Of a stretch of 64,000 nt of DNA, positions 1 through 9,116 are shown piece after piece. The position numbers and the translations under genes were made by a program. The notes beneath the pieces are model-generated. The model ran no database searches. It saw only the letters and a list, made by a program, of their open reading frames with translations, and had not been told where the DNA came from. Each line of letters opens with the position of its first letter. Position 1 is the first letter of the stretch. This DNA comes from Herbiconiux gentiana (GTDB taxonomy: Bacteria; Actinomycetota; Actinomycetes; Actinomycetales; Microbacteriaceae): the NCBI RefSeq assembly GCF_024978135.1, contig NZ_JANTEZ010000003.1, positions 372,001-436,000 of the forward strand. Direction: 5' to 3'.

Positions 1-709
1 TGATCGCGGCGTCGGCGAGCAGGATGCGCTCCAGCACCTCCTCGACCGAGACGCCGTGCGCCTCCGCCTGCTGCGCCAGCTGTCGTTCCACGAGCGGCGT
101 GCGCACGTAGCCCGGATTGACGCACACGCTCGTCACGCCGTGCGGCGCGCCCTCCAGCGCGGTCGCCTTCGAGAAGCCCTCCAGCCCGTGCTTCGCGGTG
201 ACGTAGGCGCTCTTGAAGGCCGAGGCCCGCACGCCGTGCACCGACGAGACGTTGATGATGCGGCCGAAGCCGCGGCGGTACATGCCGGGCAGGGCGGCGC
301 GCACGAGCAGGAACGGCGCCTCGAGCATGATCGAGAGGATGCGCCGGAACTCGACCGGGTCGAAGTCCTCGATCGGGCTGATGTGCTGCACGCCGGCGTT
401 GTTCACGAGGATGTCGACGTCACCGAGCGCCCCCGCGAGCCGCTCGTCGGTCAGCCGCGCGGTGTCGCCGAGATCGACGGCCCACGCCCGGGTGCCGACT
501 CCGGAGGGGCCGCTGCGCAGCTCCCCGGCGAGCGCCTCGGCGCGGGCTCCGTCGAGATCGGCGAGCACGAGCTCGGCGCCGCGGGAGGCGAGCTCCCGGG
601 CGACCGCGGCGCCGATGCCGCCGGCCGCGCCGGTGACCAGGGCCCGGCGGCCCGCGAGCGGGAGCCGCGCATCCGGAACCACCGCCCAGGGCACCTGCTG
701 CAGGGTCAT
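1..709 (-). CDS. 3-hydroxybutyrate dehydrogenase-like SDR (partial, 3' end outside window)
   Basis: Short-chain dehydrogenase expected to oxidise (R)-3-hydroxybutyrate to acetoacetate with NAD in the cytoplasm. The visible 236 residues show the SDR cofactor motif TGAAGGIGAA near residue 28, NNAG further on, and a Ser...Tyr-x3-Lys active site (NVSS then SAYVTAKHG). The SVHG and NPGYVRTPLV segments are typical of the 3-hydroxybutyrate dehydrogenase branch. The ATG at 709 overlaps the stop of the upstream transporter gene as ATGA, so the two are translationally coupled and probably act together in uptake and use of a ketone body or organic acid. The gene runs off the left edge of the window. Substrate assignment is by family resemblance only; another SDR substrate is possible. 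Confidence 0.85.
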   Translation of the reverse strand, partial: MTLQQVPWAVVPDARLPLAGRRALVTGAAGGIGAAVARELASRGAELVLADLDGARAEALAGELRSGPSGVGTRAWAVDLGDTARLTDERLAGALGDVDILVNNAGVQHISPIEDFDPVEFRRILSIMLEAPFLLVRAALPGMYRRGFGRIINVSSVHGVRASAFKSAYVTAKHGLEGFSKATALEGAPHGVTSVCVNPGYVRTPLVERQLAQQAEAHGVSVEEVLERILLADAAI

Positions 710-2112
710 GAGCGCACCGCGACCGGCTCGGCGGCCACGCGGGCCGCATCGGCGGCGTCGACCGAGCGGAGCGAGATGCCCCGGGTCTCGCGGAGGGTCA
801 GCACCGTCACGGCCGTGATCGCGCAGGCAGCCAGCACGTACAGGGCCACGGGGATCCAGGAGGAGTACTGCTGCAGCAGCGCCGAGGCGATGATCGGCGC
901 CAGCGACCCGGCCACCACCGACGTCACCTGGTAGCCGAGCGAGACGCCGGAGTAGCGCATGCGGGTGGGGAACATCTCGGCCATGATGGCCGGCTGCCCC
1001 GCGTACATCAGGGCGTGGAAGCAGAGGCCGACGGTGACCGCGCCGACGATCAGCACCGGGTTCAGCGTGTCGAAGAGCGGGAAGGCGAAGAACGCCCAGG
1101 TCGCGCCGAGCACGGCCCCCGCGAGGTAGACGGGCTTGCGGCCGATGCGATCGGCCAGCCGCCCGACCTGCGGGATGACCGCGAAGTGCACGGCGTGGGC
1201 GATGAGCAGCGCGAGCAGCAGCTGACTGGTGTTGTACTCGTGCACGGTGACGAGGTAGACGATCGAGAAGCTGACGATGATGTAGTACAGGATGTTCTCG
1301 GCGAACCGCAGGCCCATCGCGCTAAGTACGCCGCGCGGGTAGCGGCGCACGACCTCGAAGACACCGACGCGCGCGGCCTTCGTCGCCTCCTGCTCGGCGC
1401 GCGCCTCGACGAAGATGGGCGCCTCGCTGACGTGGGTGCGGATGTAGTAGCCGACGAGCACGATCAGCGCCGAGATCCAGAACGCCACGCGCCATCCCCA
1501 GCCGAGGAACTGCTCGGCGGGCAGTACCGCCGACATCGTCAGCAGCACCAGGGTGGCCAGCAGATTGCCCACCGGGACGGCGGCCTGCGGCCAGCTGGCC
1601 CAGAATGCGCGCGACCGGTCGGGGCTCTGCTCGGCGACCAGCAGCACCGCGCCGCCCCACTCGCCGCCGAGGGCGAAGCCCTGGATGAAGCGGAGGGCCA
1701 CGAGCAGCGCGGGCGCCCAGTAGCCGATGCTGTCGAAGCCGGGCAGGCAGCCGATCAGGAAGGTGGCGGCGCCGATCAGCACGATGGTGACCTGCAGGGT
1801 GTGCTTGCGGCCGAGCCGGTCGCCGATCTGGCCGAACACGATGCCACCGAGCGGACGGGCGACGAAGCCGACCGCGTAGGTGAGGAAGGCGGCGATGATG
1901 CCGTCGAGCCGGGTGCCGGCGTTCGGGAAGAACACCGTGCCGAAGACGAGGCTCGCGGCCGTGGCGTACAGGAAGAACTCGTACCACTCCACGACGGTGC
2001 CCACCATCGAGGCGGCGACCACCTTCTTCAGGCCGCGGGGGGCCGCGCCCGCGGGTCGCCCGTTCCCGGCTGCTGTGCCGGGTTCGACCCGGACTCGATC
2101 GTTGACGCTCAT
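706..2112 (-). CDS. MHS-family MFS transporter (organic acid/H+ symporter type)
   Basis: Major facilitator of 468 residues in the metabolite:H+ symporter group (shikimate, alpha-ketoglutarate and proline/betaine permease relatives). The N-terminus holds VVEWYEFFLYATAA, the group hallmark, followed by GGIVFGQIGDRLGRKHTL (loop 2-3 MFS motif) and FIQGFALGGEWGGAVLL. The second half has a matching RLADRIGRKPVY. About twelve hydrophobic segments are visible. The ATG at 2112 is chosen because GAGGAGA lies about 6 nt upstream; an open frame extends further up but overlaps the divergent promoter. It is the first gene of a two-gene operon with the 3-hydroxybutyrate dehydrogenase, so a 3-hydroxybutyrate-like or other short-chain acid substrate is a reasonable inference. 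Confidence 0.9.
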   Translation of the reverse strand: MSVNDRVRVEPGTAAGNGRPAGAAPRGLKKVVAASMVGTVVEWYEFFLYATAASLVFGTVFFPNAGTRLDGIIAAFLTYAVGFVARPLGGIVFGQIGDRLGRKHTLQVTIVLIGAATFLIGCLPGFDSIGYWAPALLVALRFIQGFALGGEWGGAVLLVAEQSPDRSRAFWASWPQAAVPVGNLLATLVLLTMSAVLPAEQFLGWGWRVAFWISALIVLVGYYIRTHVSEAPIFVEARAEQEATKAARVGVFEVVRRYPRGVLSAMGLRFAENILYYIIVSFSIVYLVTVHEYNTSQLLLALLIAHAVHFAVIPQVGRLADRIGRKPVYLAGAVLGATWAFFAFPLFDTLNPVLIVGAVTVGLCFHALMYAGQPAIMAEMFPTRMRYSGVSLGYQVTSVVAGSLAPIIASALLQQYSSWIPVALYVLAACAITAVTVLTLRETRGISLRSVDAADAARVAAEPVAVRS

Positions 2113-2212
2113 GCTGTCTCCTCGGTGTCGTCGTTGACAGCACCGAGTATTCGTGCACACTCCGGGGCGGGCAATGGGCAATGCGGCGCATCCGCTGTGC
2201 ATAATTGCAGAC
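2113..2212. promoter_or_regulatory. Divergent promoter/LysR operator region
   Basis: The 100 bp between the divergent transporter and lysR starts contains inverted half-sites GCAAT (2171-2175) and ATTGC (2204-2208), flanking an inner imperfect palindrome ATGCGGCGCAT (2181-2191). This arrangement fits a LysR-type regulator binding between its own gene and the operon it controls. Confidence 0.45.
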
Positions 2213-3136
2213 ATGTCGACGGAGACGGCCCCCGACCCGCAGGACCTGCTGGTGCTGCTCGCCGTCTCCCGCACCGGACGCTTCACGGGCGCGGGGTCGA
2301 CCCTGGGCCTCAACCACACCACGGTTGCCCGCCGCATCGCCGCCCTCGAGCGCGCCCTCGGCGGGCGGGTGCTCTCGCGCGCGGCCGGCGGTTGGGAGCC
2401 GACCGAGCTCGGCCTGCGGGCGCTCCGGGCCGCCGCCGGGGTGGAGGAGGCCCTCGCGCTGCTCGGACCCGACGACGCGGATGCGCGGATCACCGGCGTC
2501 GTGCGGATGTCGGCGACCGACGGGTTCAGCGCCTTCGTGGCAGCCCCGGCGGTCGCGCGGCTCCAGCGCGAGCATCCGCTGCTGCGCGTCGAGCTCGTCT
2601 CGGTCACCCGGCGGGCCCTGCAGCACCGCTCGGGGCTCGACGTCGAGGTGGTCGTGGGGCGGCCGGAGGTGCACCGGGCGGAAGCGATCCTGCTCGGACG
2701 GTACGTGCTCGGGATGTACGCGTCGCGGGAGTACCTCGCCGCGCACGGGGTGCCGGGGTCGATCGAGGAGCTGGGCGCGCATCCGCTCGTCTACTTCATC
2801 GACTCGATGCTGCAGGTCGACGATCTCGACGCGCCCCGCCGGCTGGTGCCCGGCATGCGCGACTCGCTCAGCTCGACGAACGTGTTCGTGCACGTGGAGG
2901 CCACCCGGGCGGGAGCGGGCATCGGCTTCCTGCCGTGCTTCATGGCCGACCGGCACGACGATCTGGTGCGGCTGCTGCCCGAAGAGGTGGGCGAGACGCT
3001 GTCGTACTGGATGGTCGTGCGGCCCGAGTCGCTCGCGCAGCCGGCCGTGGCGGCCGTCGTCGACGCGCTGCGATGGCAGGCCCAGGCGATGCAGCCGGCC
3101 CTGCAGGGGGAGCCGGGTTCCGCCGATCTCGCCTGA
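2213..3136 (+). CDS. LysR-family transcriptional regulator
   Basis: 307-residue LysR-type regulator. An N-terminal winged HTH (residues about 8-65, DLLVLLAVSRTGRFTGAGSTLG then HTTVARRIAALERALGGR) is followed by a periplasmic-binding-like effector domain (about 90-290). The ATG at 2213 is preferred over an upstream in-frame ATG at 2153 because family alignments begin a few residues before the HTH and the intergenic operator would otherwise be coding. It faces the MHS transporter/3-hydroxybutyrate dehydrogenase operon and is the likely regulator of it. The inducing ligand cannot be read from the sequence. Confidence 0.9.
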   Translation: MSTETAPDPQDLLVLLAVSRTGRFTGAGSTLGLNHTTVARRIAALERALGGRVLSRAAGGWEPTELGLRALRAAAGVEEALALLGPDDADARITGVVRMSATDGFSAFVAAPAVARLQREHPLLRVELVSVTRRALQHRSGLDVEVVVGRPEVHRAEAILLGRYVLGMYASREYLAAHGVPGSIEELGAHPLVYFIDSMLQVDDLDAPRRLVPGMRDSLSSTNVFVHVEATRAGAGIGFLPCFMADRHDDLVRLLPEEVGETLSYWMVVRPESLAQPAVAAVVDALRWQAQAMQPALQGEPGSADLA

Positions 3137-3147
3137 CCGGCCTGGCA

Positions 3148-3168
3148 GAACGAGTGTTCCGTTATGAT
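3148..3168 (+). promoter_or_regulatory. TetR autoregulatory operator and -10 box
   Basis: A perfect inverted repeat GAAC-GAGT-GTTC (3148-3159) lies directly upstream of a -10-like TATGAT (3163-3168), 6 nt before the tetR GTG. The layout implies a leaderless transcript with the operator on top of the promoter. Confidence 0.55.
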
Positions 3169-3174
3169 TGCGGC

Positions 3175-3825
3175 GTGTCCATTGCGCTCGACGTCACCTC
3201 CGCTCCGGTTCCGGCCGCGCGCGTGTCCGTGGCGCGGGAGCGGCTCGTGGCCGTCGCGTCGGAGCTGTTCTACCGCGAGGGCATCCACCGGGTGGGCATG
3301 GACCGCGTGCTCGCGGAGGCGAACGTCACCCGGGCGACGATGTACCGGCACTTCACCGGCAAGGAGGCGCTCGTCGCCGCGTACCTGCAGCGGGAGGACG
3401 CCGGGGTGCGCGCTCTGTTCGCCGCCGTCGCGGCCGCGGCGGGCGACGACCCGCGCCGGTTCGTCGGGCTGCTGATCGAGGCCGTCGCCGACGACGTCGC
3501 CGAGCGGCACGACCGCGGCTGCCCGTTCATCAACGCGGCGGCCGAGTTCCCGGATGCGGGGAGCCCGATCCGCGCGATCGTCACGGGTCATCGCGCCTGG
3601 TTCCGCGACACGGTGCGCGACGCGCTGGCGGCCGCACACGCCGGGGACGAGGGTGCCGGGGACGAGGGCGTGGAGGACGATAGCGTGGAGCGGTTCGACG
3701 CCGAGGAGGCCGCCGCCACGCTGGTGCTGCTCCGCGACGCGGCGCTCGTGGGCGCCTACCTCGACGGGTTCGAGCTGGTGCGCCCCGCGTTCGTCAGTCG
3801 CGCCCGCACCGCCGCCGGGCTCTGA
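3175..3825 (+). CDS. TetR/AcrR-family transcriptional regulator
   Basis: 216-residue TetR repressor. The HTH is clear at residues about 14-60 (VAVASELFYREGIHRVGMDRV then VTRATMYRHFTGKEALV). The ligand domain contains GCPFINAAAEFPD, seen in a common actinobacterial and proteobacterial TetR subgroup. The GTG at 3175 is chosen because a -10 box ends 6 nt before it and no other start lies between it and the upstream lysR stop. A perfect inverted repeat on the promoter suggests autoregulation. There is no adjacent co-directional target gene, so its regulon is unknown. Residues about 160-175 are a low-complexity Gly/Asp/Glu run. Confidence 0.9.
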   Translation: MSIALDVTSAPVPAARVSVARERLVAVASELFYREGIHRVGMDRVLAEANVTRATMYRHFTGKEALVAAYLQREDAGVRALFAAVAAAAGDDPRRFVGLLIEAVADDVAERHDRGCPFINAAAEFPDAGSPIRAIVTGHRAWFRDTVRDALAAAHAGDEGAGDEGVEDDSVERFDAEEAAATLVLLRDAALVGAYLDGFELVRPAFVSRARTAAGL

Positions 3826-3843
3826 CGCGCCGGATCTGATGAA

Positions 3844-3918
3844 CCGGGCTCCGGGCCACCGGGCTCCGGGCCACCGGGCTCCGGCCCACCCGGCCCCGGC
3901 CCACCCGGCTCCGGCTCA
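3844..3918. repeat. Five 15-bp GC-rich tandem repeats between convergent genes
   Basis: Five consecutive 15-bp units of the type CCGGGCTCCGGGCCA fill most of the gap between the convergent tetR and acetyltransferase genes. The first two units are identical and the last two are more diverged. They could act as a transcription-end region or be simple slippage product. Confidence 0.8.
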
Positions 3919-3933
3919 CCCGGCGCCCGTCCG

Positions 3934-5226
3934 TCAGAAGTGCGTGATCCCGTACACCGGCGCCACCGGGGCGAGCAGCGCGCGCAGCCGCTGCACCGCA
4001 CCGGCCGAGCGCTCCTCGAGCCGTCCGGCAGCCGCGAGCACCCGGGGGTCGACCCCGCCGAGGTAGAGCGAGCCCAGCGCCGCCGCGTCGACCGACACGT
4101 CGGCTGCCGCACCCGGGTCGCGCTGCACCGAGCCCACGCCGTCGGCGACCCGCAGCCGGAAGACGCCCGCCGCGAACCCCATCAGGTCGGTCACGTCGAT
4201 GACGAGCTCGCCGTCGGCGAGGTAGCCGCGGGCCGCGAAGGCGCGCTCGACGTCGAGCACCCGCAGCCAGAGGTAGTCCTCGACGAAGGTGGTGCGCACG
4301 AGGCGCGAGTCGGTGAGGGCGAAGGGCAGCGGGTCGTCCAGCGGCGCGAACTCCCATTCGACGCGCTCGATCAGGTCGACCGCGCCCAGGAACTCCCAGA
4401 GCCCGAGGTAGGCCTCGTCGTCGGCGGCCACGAGGTCGACGATGCCGAGCGTGTACGGCTCCTTTTCCCAGCCCTGGAACTTGTAGGCCACGTAGCCGTC
4501 GATGGCCCCCGACTCGTCGTAGTGCACCGCCGCGTGCACCGCGTCGTCGGGCTCGCCCTTGTCGTCGGAGAGTCCTGCGGCCCTGTCCCAGTACTTGGCG
4601 TGGCGGTCGATCGACCCCGGGTGCGCGGCGTGGAACCGTTCGAAGATCTCGGGGCCGATGGTGCGCAGGGCGGACGCCTCGATCAGCTCGCAGCGCCCCC
4701 GGGGCTCCCCGAGCATCCGGAACCAGCTGCCCGTGGTGACCGTGACGTGCCGCACCCAGCTGGCCTCGCCGAAGCCGAAGCGGCGGTAGATGGTGGCCTC
4801 GGAGGCGGTGAGGCCGGCGAGCGCGTAGCCGTCGTCGACGGCCTGCTGCAGGTCGGCGGTCATCATGGAGCGGAGGAGCCCCCGGCGCCGGTGCGTCGGC
4901 CGCACCGTGACGTTCGAGACCAGATGCACGTCGACCGGTTCGGCCGCCCCCGTGTTGAGGGTGCTGGGGAACCAGGCGAAGGTCGCGACGGGCACGTCGA
5001 CGCCGAGGGCGCTCGCCGGTGCGGTGCGGGCGTAGACCCCCGTGAGGCGGCGGCCGTCGTCGGCGAGGCGCTGCACCGACCGGGCGAGCACCGTGTCGCT
5101 CTTGCGCGGGTCGTGGAATCCGCGGGTCTCGGCCTGCAGCCACGCCACCGACGCCGGGTCGGGCGTGCCGTCCTCCGCCACGGCGGCGGGGAAGGTGCGG
5201 AAGTCGTACTCGTCATGCGAAGCCAT
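3934..5226 (-). CDS. Eis-like GNAT N-acetyltransferase
   Basis: 430-residue protein with the three-part layout of the Eis family: an N-terminal GNAT domain, a second GNAT-like domain, and a C-terminal sterol-carrier-like domain. The acetyl-CoA loop NVTVRPTHRRRGLLRSMM sits near residues 105-122. A YRRFGFG motif follows, and the chain ends with a free C-terminal Phe (YGITHF), which in Eis supplies the catalytic carboxylate. Eis proteins acetylate amines on aminoglycosides or protein lysines; the substrate here is unknown. The length (about 400-430) matches the family. The gene stands alone and ends against the tandem repeats shared with tetR. Confidence 0.85.
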   Translation of the reverse strand: MASHDEYDFRTFPAAVAEDGTPDPASVAWLQAETRGFHDPRKSDTVLARSVQRLADDGRRLTGVYARTAPASALGVDVPVATFAWFPSTLNTGAAEPVDVHLVSNVTVRPTHRRRGLLRSMMTADLQQAVDDGYALAGLTASEATIYRRFGFGEASWVRHVTVTTGSWFRMLGEPRGRCELIEASALRTIGPEIFERFHAAHPGSIDRHAKYWDRAAGLSDDKGEPDDAVHAAVHYDESGAIDGYVAYKFQGWEKEPYTLGIVDLVAADDEAYLGLWEFLGAVDLIERVEWEFAPLDDPLPFALTDSRLVRTTFVEDYLWLRVLDVERAFAARGYLADGELVIDVTDLMGFAAGVFRLRVADGVGSVQRDPGAAADVSVDAAALGSLYLGGVDPRVLAAAGRLEERSAGAVQRLRALLAPVAPVYGITHF

Positions 5227-5406
5227 GCCTCCAGGCTATTGGCTGCCGCCGACTCCCGCCGGGGCCGCGTCAGGCCACCCGGCGACCGGTGGCTTGCCCG
5301 GTGGCGGGCCCCGGTGCCCCGAGCTGTGGCCCGCCCGGTGGGTCACACGACGCCTCAGCCTGCGCCTCCCCCGGCGGCGGTGCCGCGACGGGGTTCAGGA
5401 TGCGCG

Positions 5407-7839
5407 TCAGAGCTCGCCGCGGGCCCGCCGGGCCTTGGCGACCCAGCCGGCCACCGAGCCGATCGGCACCCGCAGCGCGTGGGCCACACTGTCGATCGGC
5501 TTGCCGGCGTCGAGCACGGCCGCGACGGCGAGTTCCTCCACCGAGGAGAACTGGCCGAAGTCGGAGCCCGCGATGCTCGGGGGCGGGGTGAGCGTCTTCG
5601 TGGCGGCGCGGGCGGGCGCGGGGCGCGGAGCGGCCGGGGCGTGCTGGTTCGGCGGGGCTGCCCGGTGCGGCGGGGCCGCCGGGTGCTGCGGCGCGGCCGA
5701 CCTCGCCGCGGCGGCCGCCCCCGCGGTCGCGGCTGGACGGTGGGTGTAGCGCGATTCCGGCGCGACCGTCTCCCGTCCCGGACGGTAGGCCGTCCCGCCG
5801 GCGCGCGGCACGGTGCGCTGAGCCGACGGCGCGGCGGCGCTTCCCGACGGCGCGGCGGCGCTTGCCGACGGCGCACCGGCATCGGCCGCCGAGCCGAGCG
5901 GGGGTTCCGCCTCGCCGCCCGCCCGGTCCCGCTCGTAGCGCGTCTTCTCGGCCGCCGCGATCGCGATCGTCGACGCCTCCACCAGCTCGCGGATCGCCCG
6001 CTGCCGGCGCATCCGGTAGAACACGAAGCCGATGCCGACGATCGGGATGACGAGCAGCAGCCCCCAGAGCAGGGCGAGCGGGTGCGCCTCCACCCAGAGC
6101 AGCGCCTCCCACCGTCCCGTCCAGCCCGTGGTGTCGTTGCCCGACTCGGCGACGGTGCCCGTGCCGTCCTCCGGCAGCCGGATGGCCGAGGGCCCCTCCC
6201 CCGTCACGAGGTTGGCGCGCGCCGTGACCGCGGTCGAGGCGCCCTCGAGCACGATGCCGTCGCCCGGTTCGACGTGCACCGTGTTCTGCGCGACGGTGCC
6301 CTGAGCATCCGTGAGCCTGAGGCCCACCGTGCGCTGGTCGACGGTGTTGCCCTCGAGGTCGACCCCGCCGGTGCCCCGCACCCAGAGGCCGCCGGCGCGG
6401 TTGTCGCCGATCGTGCTGCCGTCGATGGCGAGGCCCCACGAGCCCTCCACCGAGAAGCCCGAGGAGTTGGCCGCATCGGCCTGCGGTCGCCCGTCGGCGC
6501 GGATGCCGTAGGCGCCGTTGCGGGTCACGGTGCTGCCGGTGAGGGTGACGTCGTCGACGCCGGGTCGCACGACGAGGCCGTCGCCGCCCGAGCCGGTGAG
6601 CGTGCTCGCGCTGATCACGGGGCTCGATGTGCCGTTCGCGAGCACGACCGCCTGGGCGCTCGAGGCGCGCACGAGGGTGTCGTCGATCGTCGGGGCCGCC
6701 GAGAAGGCGAGGTAGAGGCCGATGTGCTGCCCCGTGATCACGGAGTGCGTGACGGTGGCCGTCGACGCGGCCGCGAGCGTGCCGGTGACGGCGATGCCGC
6801 CCGTGCGGCCGCTCCAGTAGCCGAGGTCGGCGACGTTCGCGTGGTCGATCGACAGGGTGCCCTCGTGCACGCGCAGGTACGAGCGCCCGTCGGAGACGTC
6901 GAGGTCGGAGGCGCCAGCGTCCTCGTCCCACGAGGTGAGCGCGACGGGCGAATCGGTCGTGCCGGCCAGCGTCACGGTGCCGCCCCACGCGACGATCGAC
7001 ACGGCCCCGTGCGCACCGCTCAGCAGACGGATGCTCTGCCCCGGAGCCGTGAGGTCGAGCACCGCCCCGCGGGCCACGAACACCGACCGCGTCACGAGCA
7101 CCGTGGTGTCGTCGACCCTGGTCGCGGAGCCGCGGGCCACGAGCTGGTCGAGCGACACCCGCGTGCCTGCGGGAACGACGTCGACCGTGTCGGCGCGGGT
7201 AGCCGGGGCGCCGGTGCGGGCGATCAGGCTCCAGCGGGCGTCCTGCAGCCGCACGAGGCGGCTCTGGGCGACGTCGCCCGGCGACTCGCCGTGCTCCTCG
7301 GGGGTGGTGGAGGTTCCGCGGGTGACCTCGAGGGCGCGCTCGTAGGCGGCGAGCTCGGCGGCGTCGGGGGTGACCGCCGCGGGGTCGGCCGCGTCGCGGG
7401 CTTGCTGAAGAGCGGCCTTATACGCGTCGGGATCGGTGCGCGGGTCGATCAGGCCGGTGGAGGTGTCGGCCGCGGTGGTCGCGTCGGTCGTCGCGTCGCC
7501 GGCCGGGGCGGTCGCGTCGCCGGCCGGGTTGGTCGCGTTGGTCAGCGCCTCGCCGGGCGGGGTGGTCGAGTCGGTCGTCGCATCCGTCGTCGCGGAGGCG
7601 GCCGCCCCGGCCGACGGCCCGGCGGTCGCGGCCCCCGCCGCCCCGCCCAGCACGCCCTGCACGAACGCGGAGACCCGCGGCGGCACCCCGTTCGCCACCG
7701 CGACCGTCGCCCCCAGCCCGACCACGATCACCGCCACGACGAGCGCCCGCACCGCCCAGCGCGCCCCCGCGCTCATCGTCTGCCCACGCTCGGCCGCGCT
7801 CAGCAGCCCGGCCTTCCCCTCGTCGGGCCCGCCGCTCAC
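5407..7839 (-). CDS. Membrane-anchored right-handed beta-helix protein with cytoplasmic HTH-like C-terminus
   Basis: 810 residues. After a short cytosolic N-terminus comes a transmembrane segment (about 29-50), an Ala/Thr/Asp-rich linker, and a right-handed parallel beta-helix region (about 250-580, with repeated short G/T/D/S-rich coils such as NGAYGIRADG). A second membrane segment follows (about 592-612, LLLVIPIVGIGFVFY), then a proline/alanine-rich cytoplasmic tail ending in an HTH-like stretch (about 770-805, PIDSVAHALRVPIGSVAGWV). The GTG at 7839 overlaps the stop of the upstream glycosyltransferase (GTGA), indicating coupling; an ATG 21 codons downstream is an alternative. Beta-helix proteins beside GT2 synthases often bind, cut or epimerise the polymer, so a role in exopolysaccharide export or modification is inferred. 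Confidence 0.75.
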   Translation of the reverse strand: MSGGPDEGKAGLLSAAERGQTMSAGARWAVRALVVAVIVVGLGATVAVANGVPPRVSAFVQGVLGGAAGAATAGPSAGAAASATTDATTDSTTPPGEALTNATNPAGDATAPAGDATTDATTAADTSTGLIDPRTDPDAYKAALQQARDAADPAAVTPDAAELAAYERALEVTRGTSTTPEEHGESPGDVAQSRLVRLQDARWSLIARTGAPATRADTVDVVPAGTRVSLDQLVARGSATRVDDTTVLVTRSVFVARGAVLDLTAPGQSIRLLSGAHGAVSIVAWGGTVTLAGTTDSPVALTSWDEDAGASDLDVSDGRSYLRVHEGTLSIDHANVADLGYWSGRTGGIAVTGTLAAASTATVTHSVITGQHIGLYLAFSAAPTIDDTLVRASSAQAVVLANGTSSPVISASTLTGSGGDGLVVRPGVDDVTLTGSTVTRNGAYGIRADGRPQADAANSSGFSVEGSWGLAIDGSTIGDNRAGGLWVRGTGGVDLEGNTVDQRTVGLRLTDAQGTVAQNTVHVEPGDGIVLEGASTAVTARANLVTGEGPSAIRLPEDGTGTVAESGNDTTGWTGRWEALLWVEAHPLALLWGLLLVIPIVGIGFVFYRMRRQRAIRELVEASTIAIAAAEKTRYERDRAGGEAEPPLGSAADAGAPSASAAAPSGSAAAPSAQRTVPRAGGTAYRPGRETVAPESRYTHRPAATAGAAAAARSAAPQHPAAPPHRAAPPNQHAPAAPRPAPARAATKTLTPPPSIAGSDFGQFSSVEELAVAAVLDAGKPIDSVAHALRVPIGSVAGWVAKARRARGEL

Positions 7840-9116
7840 GCGCGCACCCCGGCCGCCTCGTCAGGCGCCGGCTCGTCGGCGGCCGGCGTCAGCGTCGCCT
7901 CCGACTGCCCCTCGCCTCCCACGCTGTCGGCCGAGCGCGTCAGCCACCCCTGCGTGTTCATCGTGCACAGCGCGAACAGCTTGATCGGCAGCGCCACCAG
8001 GGCGGTCACCACCGTGACGAGCGGCAGCAGCACGAGGTCCTGCGGCCTCCGCCAGAGATGCGAGATGCCGCGGATCCCGCGCCCCACGAGCATCCACAGC
8101 ACCGCCACACCGAACCCGAGCCACGGCACCGGCGACGACAGCGCGTGGAACACGTACGCCAGGGCGATGAACATGCTCACCGGCGTGAAGAGGATCTGCA
8201 TCACGGTGATCTGCGAGATGAACGGCACCCGGAAGATCCACCCCCGCCGGATCGCCGTGAGATAGCACCGGTAGGAGTTGCGGCTCCACCGCACCCGCTG
8301 CTTCACGAAGGCCCGGAAGGTGTCGGGGAACATCGACAACGCCCGCGCAGAGTCCTGGTGCGTCACCCGGTACCCCTCGGAGAGCACGAGCCAGGTCAGC
8401 CGCCCGTCGTCCCCCGCCACGCACTCCTTGCCGAGGAAGATCTCGTGCTCCAAGTCGGGCAGCTTCGGCAGGATGACCTCCCGCCGATACGCGCTCGTGC
8501 GCCCCGAGGCGCAGATGACGCCGCCGAACCGCCCCATCGCGGGGGCGTAGTCGAAGTACCGCTGGTCGATGATCCAATCGGCGACCCGTCGCCAGATGCT
8601 CGTGCCCGGCAGGTACACGTTCTGCCGCGTGCTCACCGCGCCGACCGCCGCGTCGACGAAGGGCATCTGGATGGCGTCGAGCATCCCGTCCTCCCACGCC
8701 GTGTCGGAGTCGACCAGGATGACGAGCTCGGTGTCGGCCGCCCGGATGCCCACACCGAGCGCCGAGCGCTTGCCCCGGTGCCGGAACATGATCACGTCGA
8801 CCTCGCGGTGCCCGAGCGCCTCGATCTGCGCCTCGGCCTCGGTGTCGGCCACGTCGAGCACGATCACGATGCGCGAGGGCCCCTGCCGCCGCCAGGTCTC
8901 GAGGCAGCGCACCAGCACCGCCGGATCCTCGCGATAGGAGGGCACGACCACCGTCGTCGTGGTGCGGTAGTCGTTCACCACCGGCTTCGTCGCCGCCGAG
9001 ATCACCTTCCGCACCAACCAGAAGCTCCACGAGACGATGCCGAACACGCCGAAGGGCAGCACCCAGAGCAGCGTGCGGCCGAGGTCGTCGAGGAACGACG
9101 ACACGTCGCTGGGCAT
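7836..9116 (-). CDS. Processive GT2 glycosyltransferase (hyaluronan/cellulose/alginate-synthase-like)
   Basis: Membrane family 2 glycosyltransferase of 426 residues. One N-terminal membrane segment precedes the catalytic domain, which has VVVPSYRED, the Asp of IVLDVAD, VDSDTAWEDG (DxD metal/UDP site), GDDGRLT (catalytic-base region) and KQRVRWSRN (the Q/R-x-x-R-W processivity motif). Three or four C-terminal membrane segments follow. This set defines processive polysaccharide synthases. The ATG at 9116 is chosen because AAGGGTGG precedes it by about 7 nt; a GTG 36 bp upstream lacks such a site. It is coupled to the beta-helix membrane protein, while a beta-helix lipoprotein diverges from its promoter, suggesting one exopolysaccharide locus. 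The sugar is unknown. Confidence 0.88.
   Translation of the reverse strand: MPSDVSSFLDDLGRTLLWVLPFGVFGIVSWSFWLVRKVISAATKPVVNDYRTTTTVVVPSYREDPAVLVRCLETWRRQGPSRIVIVLDVADTEAEAQIEALGHREVDVIMFRHRGKRSALGVGIRAADTELVILVDSDTAWEDGMLDAIQMPFVDAAVGAVSTRQNVYLPGTSIWRRVADWIIDQRYFDYAPAMGRFGGVICASGRTSAYRREVILPKLPDLEHEIFLGKECVAGDDGRLTWLVLSEGYRVTHQDSARALSMFPDTFRAFVKQRVRWSRNSYRCYLTAIRRGWIFRVPFISQITVMQILFTPVSMFIALAYVFHALSSPVPWLGFGVAVLWMLVGRGIRGISHLWRRPQDLVLLPLVTVVTALVALPIKLFALCTMNTQGWLTRSADSVGGEGQSEATLTPAADEPAPDEAAGVRA

Noticed and set aside
706-3825. Very long open frames opposite the transporter, LysR and TetR genes
   Set aside because: Their codon usage and composition are typical of antisense high-GC frames; the recognised families lie in the other frames.
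3940-8265. A plus-strand open frame of over 1,400 codons
   Set aside because: It runs antisense to the Eis-like and beta-helix genes, is extremely Arg/Gly/Ala-rich and has no domain. High GC makes such shadow frames common.
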